From Streptomyces rishiriensis (GTDB taxonomy: Bacteria; Actinomycetota; Actinomycetes; Streptomycetales; Streptomycetaceae), in assembly GCF_003112535.1 (NCBI RefSeq), contig NZ_BEWA01000008.1, positions 62,001 to 126,000 of the forward strand: a stretch of 64,000 nucleotides of DNA, given 5' to 3'. The notes below the pieces were generated by a model. That model searched no databases and had not been told where the DNA came from. It was given only the letters and a program-made list of their open reading frames with translations. Below are positions 24,037 to 32,259 of the stretch, one piece after another. A program made the position numbers and the translations under genes. Numbering within the stretch: position 1 is the stretch's first letter; every line of letters starts with the position of its first letter.

Positions 24037-24723
24037 TCAGTGTTCACAACCCCAGGTGGCGCCGGCGGTCGCCGCCTCCGCCTGAGCCCGCAGGCCACGG
24101 ACCGCCTCGGCCGGGTCGTCGGCCCCGTACACGGCCGAGCCCGCCACGAAGACGTCCGCGCCCGCCTCGGCGCACCGCTCGATCGTCGCGGCCGAGACCC
24201 CGCCGTCGATCTGCAGCCACAGGTCGAGGCCGTGCTTGCTGATCAACTCGCGGGTGCGGCGGATCTTGGGGAGCATGATGTCGAGGAAGGCCTGGCCTCC
24301 GAAGCCCGGCTCGACCGTCATGATCAGCAGCATGTCCAGTTCGGGCAGCAGGTCCTCGTACGGCTCGATCGGCGTGGCGGGCCTGAGCGCCATGGAGGCG
24401 CGGGCGCCCTTCGCCCGGATCTCACGGGCGAGCCGCACGGGCGCGGCGGCGGCCTCGACGTGGAAGGTGACGGACGAGGCGCCCGCCTCGACGTACTGCG
24501 GGGCCCAGCGATCGGGGGCCTCGATCATCAGATGGCAGTCCAGCGGAGTGTCCGTCGCACGGGCCAGTGACTCTACGACCGGCACACCGAGCGTGAGGTT
24601 CGGGACGAAATGGTTGTCCATGACGTCGACGTGGAGCCAGTCGGCTCCTTCGACCGCCTTCGCCTCGTCCGCGAGGCGGGCGAAATCGGCGGACAGGATG
24701 CTGGGGTTGATCTGCACGGCCAT
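24037..24723 (-). CDS. rpe: Ribulose-phosphate 3-epimerase
   Basis: This enzyme interconverts D-ribulose 5-phosphate and D-xylulose 5-phosphate in the pentose phosphate pathway. The 228-residue TIM barrel carries all signatures: NPSILSADFARL (start), WLHVDVMDNHFVPNLTLG with the metal-binding His and catalytic Asp, CHLMIEAP, MTVEPGFGGQAF, and LQIDGGVS with the second catalytic Asp. ATG 24723 gives the usual short N-terminus MAVQINPSIL; the frame remains open upstream but without similarity. It is divergent from the MMPL gene. The sorC gene lies 90 nt downstream on the same strand. Confidence 0.97.
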   Translation of the reverse strand: MAVQINPSILSADFARLADEAKAVEGADWLHVDVMDNHFVPNLTLGVPVVESLARATDTPLDCHLMIEAPDRWAPQYVEAGASSVTFHVEAAAAPVRLAREIRAKGARASMALRPATPIEPYEDLLPELDMLLIMTVEPGFGGQAFLDIMLPKIRRTRELISKHGLDLWLQIDGGVSAATIERCAEAGADVFVAGSAVYGADDPAEAVRGLRAQAEAATAGATWGCEH

Positions 24724-24884
24724 GACCCAAGCCTGCCATGCTCCGCGGGGGTTGCGAGCACCGGTCCGAGAGGGCGAACACGGTTCGTCGTCCGCGGACC
24801 GGCCGGCGCCGATCGCGCGGTGACGCGCACCCCCCGGGCGACGCGGCCGCACCGGGCGTCGGCGGGCCGGCCCGGGGCATGGTC

Positions 24885-27035
24885 ATGACGCAGCCGCGCG
24901 GGGTCGCGCACCTGGTCTGCGGGCGGCGGGCCAAGTGGCTGGTGCTGGGGTTGTGGGTGGTGGTGCTGTTCCTGACGGCGCCCTTCGCCTCGAAGCTCTC
25001 CGACGCCCAGGACAATGACGCGGCCTCCTGGCTGCCGGGATCGGCCGAGTCCACGCAGGTTCTGCAGATCTCACAGGGCTTCAGGCCCGAACAGATCCCC
25101 GCGGTCGTCGTCTACGCCCGCGAAGGCGGGCTGACGGCGAAGGACCGGGCCCGGATCGCCGAGGACGCCGCCGGACTCCGGAGGCTCACCGCCCACGGCA
25201 TCCGGGGCGCCGAGACCCGCGGTCCCGTCTACGACCGCCCGAACGACCCCCGCGCCGCCCAGATCTACGTGCCGATCACCATGGACGCGAAGGGCTGGAA
25301 GCGCATCGCCCCGGCCGCCGACTCGATCCGGCACGTCGTCGGCGACGGCGGCGCAGGGCTCGCCGTGCACATCACGGGGCCCGGCGGCACCTCGGCGGAC
25401 TTCTCCAAGGCGTTCAACGGCATCGACTCCACCCTGCTGGTGTCGGCGATGGCCGTGGTAGTGGTCATGCTCCTGATCACCTACCGCAGCCCGACGCTCC
25501 TGCTCGTCCCGGTGCTCGGCGTGGTCGCCGCGCTGCTCACCGCGCAGGCGCTGATCTACTACCTGGCCCAGCACGCCGGCCTGACGGTGAACGGTCAGAG
25601 CGCCGGCATCCTGACGGTGCTGGTGTTCGGCGCGGGCACGGACTACGCCCTGCTGCTCGTCGCGCGCTACCGGGAGGAGCTGCGCCGTCACGACGACCGG
25701 CACGAGGCGATGGCCCGTGCGCTGCACCGGGCGGGCCCGGCGGTGCTGGCCTCCGGCGCCACGGTCGTCCTGAGCATGCTCGTCCTGACCGTCGCCGAGA
25801 TGAACTCCACCGCCGGCCTGGGCCCGGTCGCGGCCATCGGCGTGGCGGTGGCGCTGCTCGCGATGACGACGCTCTTCCCCGCACTGCTGGTGATCTTCGG
25901 CCGCTGGATCTTCTGGCCGGTGATCCCGCACTCCGGCTCGGCCGACCCGAGCGGGCAGGGCGTCTGGGCCCGCACCGGCCGGGGCATCGCCGGCCGCCCG
26001 CGCATGATCTGGGCCGTGACGACGCTCGTCCTGGCCGTCTGCTCCCTCGGCCTGCTCCAGCTGCGCGCCGAGGGCATCTCCAACGCGGACGCCTTCACCG
26101 GCAAGCCGGACTCGATCACGGGCCAGGAGGTGTCGGAGCGGTACTTCCCGGCGGGCAGCGGCGATCCGCTCGTGATCGTCTCCGACCAGGCACAGGCCCT
26201 GCAGGTGCGCCGGGCGGTGGCCGCCTCCGAGGGGGTCGTGCCGACGTCCCTGCGGGTGCCCCCGGGCACGAGGCCCGTGCACGACGGCAAGGTGCTGTTC
26301 GAGGCGACCATGACCGCCCCGTCGGACAGCGACGCCGCGAAGCGGACCGTGGAGCGGGTGCGCGACGCGGTGCACGCGGTGCCCGAAGCCGACGCCCGGG
26401 TCGGCGGCGGCACGGCGGCCCTGCTGGACATGGACGCGGCGACCACGCACGACAACCGCCTGATCATCCCGCTGGTCCTGGGCGTGGTCCTGCTGATCCT
26501 CTGCGGCCTGCTGCGCGCGCTGATCGCCCCGCTGATGCTGGTGGGCACCGTCATCCTGTCCTTCGCGGCGGCCCTGGGCATCAGCGCGCTGGCGTTCCGC
26601 CATGTCTTCGACTACGCGGGCGAGTCCACCGACTTCCCGCTGTTCGTCTTCGTCTTCCTGGTGGCCCTCGGCATCGACTACAACATCTTCCTGACCACCC
26701 GGATCCGCGAGGAGGCCGTCCACCAGGGCACCCGGCAGGGCGTGGTGACGGGCCTGGCGGCGACAGGCGCGGTGATCACCTCGGCGGGCCTGGTCCTGGC
26801 CGGAACCTTCGCGGCCCTCGGCACGCTCCCCATGGTCGCCTTCGCGGAGATCGGGTTCACGGTGGCCCTCGGCGTCCTCCTGGACACCTTCATCGTGCGC
26901 TCGATCCTGGTCACCTCGCTGTTCCTGGACGTCGGGCCGAAGGTGTGGTGGCCGCACCGGCTGTCCCGGGAGGACGACGCCGGCGGGCCGCGACCACCGT
27001 CGCGGCCGGAGGAGCAGAAAGAGCCCTTTGCATGA
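24885..27035 (+). CDS. MMPL/RND-family membrane transporter
   Basis: This 716-residue exporter of the RND/MMPL type has about 12 helices in two repeats, each with a large extracytoplasmic loop (about residues 45-180 and 400-545). The proton-relay motif is present in both halves: VFGAGTDYALLLVARYREE and LGIDYNIFLTTRIREE. Members export lipids, siderophores or drugs; the substrate is unknown. ATG 24885 is preferred to ATG 24879 for spacing from GGGG; both are in frame. The gene ends 27 nt before argG, and its last codons overlap the argG promoter. No partner regulator is adjacent. Confidence 0.88.
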   Translation: MTQPRGVAHLVCGRRAKWLVLGLWVVVLFLTAPFASKLSDAQDNDAASWLPGSAESTQVLQISQGFRPEQIPAVVVYAREGGLTAKDRARIAEDAAGLRRLTAHGIRGAETRGPVYDRPNDPRAAQIYVPITMDAKGWKRIAPAADSIRHVVGDGGAGLAVHITGPGGTSADFSKAFNGIDSTLLVSAMAVVVVMLLITYRSPTLLLVPVLGVVAALLTAQALIYYLAQHAGLTVNGQSAGILTVLVFGAGTDYALLLVARYREELRRHDDRHEAMARALHRAGPAVLASGATVVLSMLVLTVAEMNSTAGLGPVAAIGVAVALLAMTTLFPALLVIFGRWIFWPVIPHSGSADPSGQGVWARTGRGIAGRPRMIWAVTTLVLAVCSLGLLQLRAEGISNADAFTGKPDSITGQEVSERYFPAGSGDPLVIVSDQAQALQVRRAVAASEGVVPTSLRVPPGTRPVHDGKVLFEATMTAPSDSDAAKRTVERVRDAVHAVPEADARVGGGTAALLDMDAATTHDNRLIIPLVLGVVLLILCGLLRALIAPLMLVGTVILSFAAALGISALAFRHVFDYAGESTDFPLFVFVFLVALGIDYNIFLTTRIREEAVHQGTRQGVVTGLAATGAVITSAGLVLAGTFAALGTLPMVAFAEIGFTVALGVLLDTFIVRSILVTSLFLDVGPKVWWPHRLSREDDAGGPRPPSRPEEQKEPFA

Positions 27036-27062
27036 CCATGCGAGTTCATGCATAATCTTCCT
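27028..27062 (+). promoter_or_regulatory. argG promoter overlapped by an ArgR-type (ARG) box; leaderless start
   Basis: TTGCAT (27028-27033), a 17-nt spacer and CATAAT (27051-27056) form a near-consensus promoter. The expected start site, 7 nt after the -10, is 27063, the A of the argG ATG. TTGCATGACCATGC and TTCATGCATAAT, spanning the same bases, are two imperfect half-sites like Streptomyces ARG boxes. There is no ribosome binding site before the ATG. Binding by ArgR is inferred. Confidence 0.7.
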
Positions 27063-28517
27063 ATGTCCAAGGTCCTCACCTCCCTCCCCGCCGGCGAGCG
27101 CGTCGGCATCGCCTTCTCCGGCGGGCTCGACACCTCGGTCGCGGTCGCGTGGATGCGTGACAAGGGCGCCGTCCCGTGCACCTACACCGCCGACATCGGC
27201 CAGTACGACGAGCCCGACATCGCCTCGGTGCCCGGCCGCGCGAAGACCTACGGCGCCGAGATCGCGCGCCTGGTCGACTGCCGCGCCGCGCTGGTCGAGG
27301 AGGGCCTGGCCGCGCTCACCTGCGGGGCGTTCCACATCCGCTCGGGCGGGCGCGCCTACTTCAACACCACGCCGCTCGGCCGTGCCGTCACCGGCACCCT
27401 CCTGGTCCGGGCGATGCTCGAGGACGACGTCCAGATCTGGGGCGACGGCTCGACCTTCAAGGGCAACGACATCGAGCGGTTCTACCGCTACGGTCTGCTC
27501 GCCAACCCACACCTGCGCATCTACAAGCCCTGGCTGGACGCGGACTTCGTGACCGAGCTCGGCGGGCGCAAGGAGATGTCGGAGTGGCTCGTCGCCCACG
27601 ACCTGCCCTACCGGGACAGCACCGAGAAGGCGTACTCCACCGACGCCAACATCTGGGGCGCCACCCACGAGGCCAAGACCCTGGAGCACCTGGACACCGG
27701 CGTCGAGACCGTCGAGCCCATCATGGGCGTGCGGTTCTGGGACCCCGAGGTCGAGATCGCCGCCGAGGACGTGACGATCGGCTTCGACCAGGGCCGCCCG
27801 GTGACGGTCAACGGCAAGGAGTTCGCCTCCCCCGTCGACCTGGTGATGGAGGCCAACGCGATCGGCGGCCGGCACGGCCTGGGCATGTCCGACCAGATCG
27901 AGAACCGCATCATCGAGGCCAAGAGCCGCGGCATCTACGAGGCGCCCGGCATGGCCCTGCTGCACGCGGCCTACGAGCGCCTGGTCAACGCGATCCACAA
28001 CGAGGACACCGTCGCCCAGTACCACAACGAGGGCCGGCGGCTGGGCCGCCTCATGTACGAGGGGCGCTGGCTGGACCCGCAGGCGCTGATGATCCGGGAG
28101 TCGCTGCAGCGCTGGGTCGGCGCGGCCGTGACCGGCGAGGTCACCCTGCGGCTGCGGCGCGGCGAGGACTACTCGATCCTCGACACCACCGGCCCCGCGT
28201 TCAGCTACCACCCGGACAAGCTGTCCATGGAGCGCACCGAGGACTCCGCGTTCGGTCCGGTGGACCGGATCGGCCAGCTCACCATGCGCAACCTCGACAT
28301 CGCCGACTCGCGCGCCAAGCTGGAGCAGTACGCCGTGCTCGGTCTGATCGGCACCGGCAGCCCCGTCATCGGCGCGGCCCAGGCGGCCGCGACCGGTCTG
28401 ATCGGCACCATGCCGGAGATGCCCGAGGGCGGCGCCGAGGCCATCGCCTCGCGCGGCGAGGTCTCCGAGGACGACGCGCTGCTGGACCGCGCCGCGATGG
28501 AGTTCGGCACGGACTGA
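27063..28517 (+). CDS. argG: Argininosuccinate synthase
   Basis: The enzyme joins citrulline and aspartate with ATP to make argininosuccinate, the seventh step of arginine synthesis. At 484 residues it belongs to the longer type found in E. coli, not the ~400-residue type. ATP-binding [15 protein letters not shown] lies at about residues 17-31. [55 protein letters not shown]-like and EDYSILDT segments match the E. coli enzyme throughout. ATG 27063 (MSKVLTSLP) is chosen; an upstream in-frame ATG (27048) lies within the promoter. It is not next to other arg genes. A 23-bp perfect hairpin terminates it. Confidence 0.96.
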   Translation: [484 protein letters not shown]

Positions 28518-28571
28518 CCCCTACGGGACGACCCGCCCGCCGCCCTCGGCAGCGGCGGAAACCGTGGCTCC

Positions 28572-28622
28572 GTGAAGAAGGCCGGGCCGCACGCTGTTCG
28601 CGTGCGGCCCGGCCTTCTTCAC
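28572..28622 (+). terminator. Strong bidirectional terminator between argG and rsmB
   Basis: A perfect 23-bp stem (28572-28594 with 28600-28622) with loop TGTTC, the left arm starting GTGAAGAAGGCCGGG. On the plus strand the right arm ends in CCTTCTTCAC; on the minus strand it likewise follows rsmB, so it can serve both converging genes. Confidence 0.92.
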
Positions 28623-28650
28623 GGTCCGGCGTGGAACTCCGTCGGGGGTC

Positions 28651-30078
28651 TCAGCCGGTCCTCTTGATCAACGCCAGGTACATCGCGTCGGTCCCGTGCA
28701 CATGCGGCCACAGCTGGACGTCCGGGCCGTCCCCCAGCGCCGGCACACCCGGCAGCAGCGGCCGCGCGTCGATCAGCTCGGCCTGCGGGAACTGCTTGAG
28801 GACGTCGGAGACGACGGCCCTGGTCTCGGCGAGGTGCGGCGAGCAGGTGGCGTACCCGACGACGCCCCCGACCCGGACGGACTCGAGGGCCGTCCGCAGC
28901 AGCCCGCGCTGCAGCGGCCCGAACCCGTCGAGGTCCTCCGGCCGGCGCCGCCAGCGCGCCTCGGGCCGCCGGCGCAGGGCGCCGAGCCCGGTGCATGGCA
29001 CGTCCATCAGGACCCGGTCGAAGGAGCCCGGCCGCCACGGCGGCCGCGTCCCGTCGGCGGCGATGACCCGGTAGGGCCCGGGGTTCCCGGCCAGCGCCCT
29101 GGCGACGAGGCCCGCCCGGTGCGGCTGCTTCTCCGAGGCCAGCAGGACGGCTCCGCGCTCGGCGGCGAGGGCGGCGAGCAGCGCGGCCTTGCCGCCCGGG
29201 CCGGCGCATCCGTCGAGCCACTTCGTGTCCGGCCCGTCGACCGGCGCGTTGGCCAGCGCGAGCGCCACGAGCTGGCTGCCCTCGTCCTGGACACCCGCAC
29301 GCCCGTCCCGGACGGCGTCGATGGCGCCGGGCTCACCGCCCTCGGTGAGCCGGACGGCGTACGGCGACCAGCGCCCGGCGACCGCGGCCTCCTCCCGCAG
29401 GAGCTCCTCGGTCGTGGCCCGCCCCGGACGGGCGACCAGCGTCACCTCGGGCCGCTCGTTGTCGGCCTCCAGCAGGTCCTCGATGCCGGCCCGGCCGCCG
29501 CCGAGCGAGTCCCAGAGCGCGGAGACGACCCAGCGCGGGTGCGAGTGCACGACGGCGAGGTGGTCCTCGGGGTCGTCGTCGTAGGGCGGGGCGACCTTCT
29601 CGATCCACTCGTCCAGATCGTGCTGGGCGATCTTGCGCAGCACGGCGTTGACGAACTTGGCCCGCCCGTCGCCGAGCACCACCCGGGCGAGATCGACGGA
29701 CGCGGACACGGCGGCGTGCGTCGGGATGCGCGTCCCCAGCAGCTGGTGCGCGCCGAGGCTCAGGACGTCGAGAACGGGCGGGTCGACCTCGCGCAGGGGC
29801 CGGTCGACGCACGCGGCGATGACGGCGTCGTACGTCCCCTGCCGGCGCAGCGTCCCGTAGACCAGCTCGGTGGCGAGGGCCGCGTCCCGCCCGTCGAACT
29901 TGTCGGGGCCCTCCTTCTCCCGTGCCTTGCGCAGCAGGGGCGGCAGCACGAGGTTGGCGTACGCGTCCCGCTCGTCCACGGCCCGCAGCGCCTCGAAGGC
30001 GAGGAGGCGGACGGGGTCCTTCTGGGGCCGACGGTAGGGCTTGCCCGGCTTGCGGGGACGCTGGGGCTGTTCGCTCAC
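28651..30078 (-). CDS. rsmB: 16S rRNA m5C967 methyltransferase (RsmB/NOL1/NOP2 family)
   Basis: A 475-residue SAM-dependent enzyme that methylates cytosine 967 of 16S rRNA. An N-terminal NusB-like RNA-binding domain spans about residues 20-160 (LLAFEALRAVDERDAYANLV; FVNAVLRKI). The methyltransferase domain follows, with DGCAGPGGKAALLAALAA for SAM binding. The two cysteines of m5C enzymes are both present: DVPCTGLGALR and GYATCSPHLAE. The GTG start gives a basic Pro/Arg-rich tail (RPRKPGKPYRR). It follows fmt on the same strand, as in many bacteria, but here a 291-nt gap with a tandem repeat separates them. Confidence 0.95.
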   Translation of the reverse strand: MSEQPQRPRKPGKPYRRPQKDPVRLLAFEALRAVDERDAYANLVLPPLLRKAREKEGPDKFDGRDAALATELVYGTLRRQGTYDAVIAACVDRPLREVDPPVLDVLSLGAHQLLGTRIPTHAAVSASVDLARVVLGDGRAKFVNAVLRKIAQHDLDEWIEKVAPPYDDDPEDHLAVVHSHPRWVVSALWDSLGGGRAGIEDLLEADNERPEVTLVARPGRATTEELLREEAAVAGRWSPYAVRLTEGGEPGAIDAVRDGRAGVQDEGSQLVALALANAPVDGPDTKWLDGCAGPGGKAALLAALAAERGAVLLASEKQPHRAGLVARALAGNPGPYRVIAADGTRPPWRPGSFDRVLMDVPCTGLGALRRRPEARWRRRPEDLDGFGPLQRGLLRTALESVRVGGVVGYATCSPHLAETRAVVSDVLKQFPQAELIDARPLLPGVPALGDGPDVQLWPHVHGTDAMYLALIKRTG

Positions 30079-30160
30079 GAAAAGGTGCTCCGGATTGCAG
30101 GAGGGAAGACGCGCCCCAGCGTACGTCGACGCACACGCGGGCGGTTCAAGGGGCTGGGCG

Positions 30161-30260
30161 GGAGCCGGGTCGGTCCGGCCGGACGGGCGGGAGCCGTGCG
30201 GGAGCCGGGTCGGTCCGGCCGGACGGGCGGGAGCCGTGCGGGAGCCGGGTCGGTCCGGCC
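30161..30260. repeat. Perfect 40-bp tandem repeat, 2.5 copies, between fmt and rsmB
   Basis: Two identical 40-bp units occupy 30161-30200 and 30201-30240, and the first 20 bp repeat once more to 30260. Each full unit contains the palindrome GTCCGGCCGGAC. A short GGCTC microrepeat follows (about 30271-30287). No coding function is apparent. Confidence 0.95.
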
Positions 30261-30369
30261 GGGCGGACGCGGCTCGGCTCGGCTCGGCCCGTCCCGCGCC
30301 CGCCCGCGCTGACGGTCGGACCGGCCGGGCCGCTTTCGGGGCGGGCCGGGCCGGGCCTGTGCAGGAGCG

Positions 30370-31302
30370 TTACGCCCCGACGGTCTCGCCGTCGCCGATC
30401 CGGACGCCGCGCGCCCAGTCGGCGGCCCGCATCGGCTTCTTGCCCTGGGCCTGCACCCACACCAGCTCGACCGCGTACGAGCCCGTGCCGACATGGACGC
30501 TGTTCTTGCCCGCGGACAGGGCGCCCGGCGCGAGATCGGTCCGCTCGGCCACGGGCCGGACCTGGATGAGCTTGAGCCGCTCGCCGCGGAACGTGGTCCA
30601 CGCCCCCGGAGCCGGGGTGCAGCCGCGGACGACACGGTCGACGCGCAGGGCCGGTGTGGCCCAGTCGACCTGGGCGTCCTCGACGGTGATCTTCGGCGCG
30701 AGGGTGATCCCCTCCCCCGGCTGCGGCACGGCCTTCAGGGCGCCGTCCTCGATGCCGTCCATCGTCGCGGCGAGCAGCCCGCTGCCGGCGAAGGCCAGCC
30801 GGGTGAGCAGGTCGCCGCTGGTGTCGGTGGGCCGGATCTCCTCGGTCACCGTCCCGTACACCGGTCCCGAGTCGAGCCCCTCCTCGATGAGGAAGGTGGA
30901 TGCGCCGGTGATCTCGTCCCCCGCCATGACGGCGTGCTGCACGGGAGCGGCCCCGCGCCAGGCCGGCAGCAGCGAGAAGTGCAGGTTGACCCAGCCGTGC
31001 GCCGGGATGTCGAGCGCCACCCGCGGCAGCAGCGCCCCGTAGGCGACGACCGGACAGCAGTCCGGCGCGATCTCCCTCAGCCGCTCCAGGAACTCCGGGT
31101 CCCGGGGCTTGGCGGGCCTCAGCACCTCGATGCCGGCCTCTTCGGCCCGCTGGGCGACGGGAGAGGCGACCAGCCTGCGCCCCCGGCCGGCCGGCGCGTC
31201 CGGGCGGGTGACGACGGCGGCCACCTCGTGCCGCCCGGAAGCGATCAGAGCGTCCAGTGCGGGAACGGCGACCTCGGGGGTGCCGGCGAAGACGAGCTTC
31301 AT
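30370..31302 (-). CDS. fmt: Methionyl-tRNA formyltransferase
   Basis: Transfers a formyl group from 10-formyltetrahydrofolate to initiator Met-tRNA, needed for efficient translation start. The 310-residue protein begins MKLVFAGTPEVAVPALDALI. The catalytic region is HGWVNLHFSLLPAWRGAAPV, with Asn, His and the SLLP folate motif, followed by DSGPV with the catalytic Asp. The C-terminal tRNA-binding domain is at about 205-305. ATG 31302 fits the family start exactly. Its partner rsmB is next on the same strand, after a tandem repeat. def (peptide deformylase) is not seen nearby. Confidence 0.96.
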   Translation of the reverse strand: MKLVFAGTPEVAVPALDALIASGRHEVAAVVTRPDAPAGRGRRLVASPVAQRAEEAGIEVLRPAKPRDPEFLERLREIAPDCCPVVAYGALLPRVALDIPAHGWVNLHFSLLPAWRGAAPVQHAVMAGDEITGASTFLIEEGLDSGPVYGTVTEEIRPTDTSGDLLTRLAFAGSGLLAATMDGIEDGALKAVPQPGEGITLAPKITVEDAQVDWATPALRVDRVVRGCTPAPGAWTTFRGERLKLIQVRPVAERTDLAPGALSAGKNSVHVGTGSYAVELVWVQAQGKKPMRAADWARGVRIGDGETVGA

Positions 31303-31515
31303 GAGTGGGCGGTGCCTCTCGGAGGGACGGACGGCGGGCAGCACACAAGTTTATGACGACCGCCGGAGCCGCCGCGGACGGCTTCCCGCCGACCGAAGGG
31401 GCCGGCCGCCGACGGCGGGAGCCCCACGGAAGCGGAGCCGCGCGCACCCTGTCCCAGGGGCGTACGCATATGCCCATACGCCCCCACACCGTGACCAGCG
31501 GAGCGAACCCGCGTT

Positions 31516-31532
31516 GTCAAGAAAGAGTTGAC
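31516..31532. promoter_or_regulatory. Inverted repeat upstream of the small HTH gene
   Basis: GTCAAGAAAGAGTTGAC: perfect five-base arms GTCAA/TTGAC around an AG-rich centre, 37 nt before the HTH-gene start. It is unusually AT-rich for the region and could be an autoregulatory site. The TTGAC arm might also serve as a -35 box. Confidence 0.4.
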
Positions 31533-31568
31533 CACACCTTCTTCAACGCCGGTTCGAGAGGCTTGTTC

Positions 31569-32156
31569 ATGGCCGACCATGCAACCCACGACGCCCAGGC
31601 CCGGGCCAGCCTGCACTTGCTGGTGCGGGACATCGAACGGGTCCGCCGGCAGGTGGACGCACTGCGCACCCTCACCGCCCAGCTGGGCAACGTCTACCGC
31701 CCGCGCCGTTCCGGCCCGTCCACGGGCTTCGTCGTCTACGGACGCGCCCCCGCCCCCACCGTCCGCCTCGCCCAGGAACTGCGCGACAGCGTCGAGACGC
31801 TGGTCACGGCGGCCGTGGACTTCGACCGTTCCCTCGGCTTCTCGTGGGACGCGGTGGGCTCCGCGCTCGGGGTCACCAAGCAGGCGGTCCACCGCCGCTA
31901 CGGCGCCCGCCGCGCCACCGCACAGACCGCCGCGGCCACGGCCACGGCGACAGGCTCCGGCACCGCCACGGCCACGGCCGAGGCCGAGCGACCGACGGAG
32001 CGCGCGGACGCCCGCGCGCTCACCGTGAACACGGGCTTCCCGACCGTCCCCACGGTGCCGGCCGCCCGCTCGATGCCGACCCAGCCGACGGCCGGCAGCC
32101 CGGCCCTGCGCGACGAGGTGAGGCCGACCGCCTTCCCCAGCCCCCGCAACGGCTGA
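31569..32156 (+). CDS. Hypothetical protein with helix-turn-helix-like segment
   Basis: A 195-residue protein I do not recognise by name. Residues 8-100 are helical and charged (LLVRDIERVRRQVDALRTLT), possibly a coiled coil. Residues 85-110 carry FSWDAVGSALGVTKQAVHRR, which reads as a HTH motif of the kind seen in small Streptomyces regulators. The C-terminal third is low-complexity Ala/Thr-rich (TAAATATATGSGTATATAEA) and probably disordered. ATG 31569 has GAGAGG upstream; the open frame before it is Pro/Arg-rich and unlikely to be coding. It is divergent from fmt and convergent with priA. A DNA-binding role is inference. Confidence 0.75.
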   Translation: MADHATHDAQARASLHLLVRDIERVRRQVDALRTLTAQLGNVYRPRRSGPSTGFVVYGRAPAPTVRLAQELRDSVETLVTAAVDFDRSLGFSWDAVGSALGVTKQAVHRRYGARRATAQTAAATATATGSGTATATAEAERPTERADARALTVNTGFPTVPTVPAARSMPTQPTAGSPALRDEVRPTAFPSPRNG

Positions 32157-32180
32157 AGCCACCCCCGGACACCCCCCCAT

Positions 32181-32209
32181 CTGCCCTCTCGGCCACCCCG
32201 AGAGGGCAG
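32181..32209 (+). terminator. Hairpin between the HTH gene and priA
   Basis: CTGCCCTCTCGG (32181-32192) and CCGAGAGGGCAG (32198-32209) form a perfect 12-bp stem with a 5-nt loop in the 103-nt space between converging genes. A 7-bp GCAGGCC microrepeat (about 32232-32257) lies next to it, just past the priA stop. Confidence 0.75.
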
Positions 32210-32259
32210 CCGCATGCCCCCACCCGAACCCGCAGGCCGCAGGCCGCAGGCCGCAGGGA

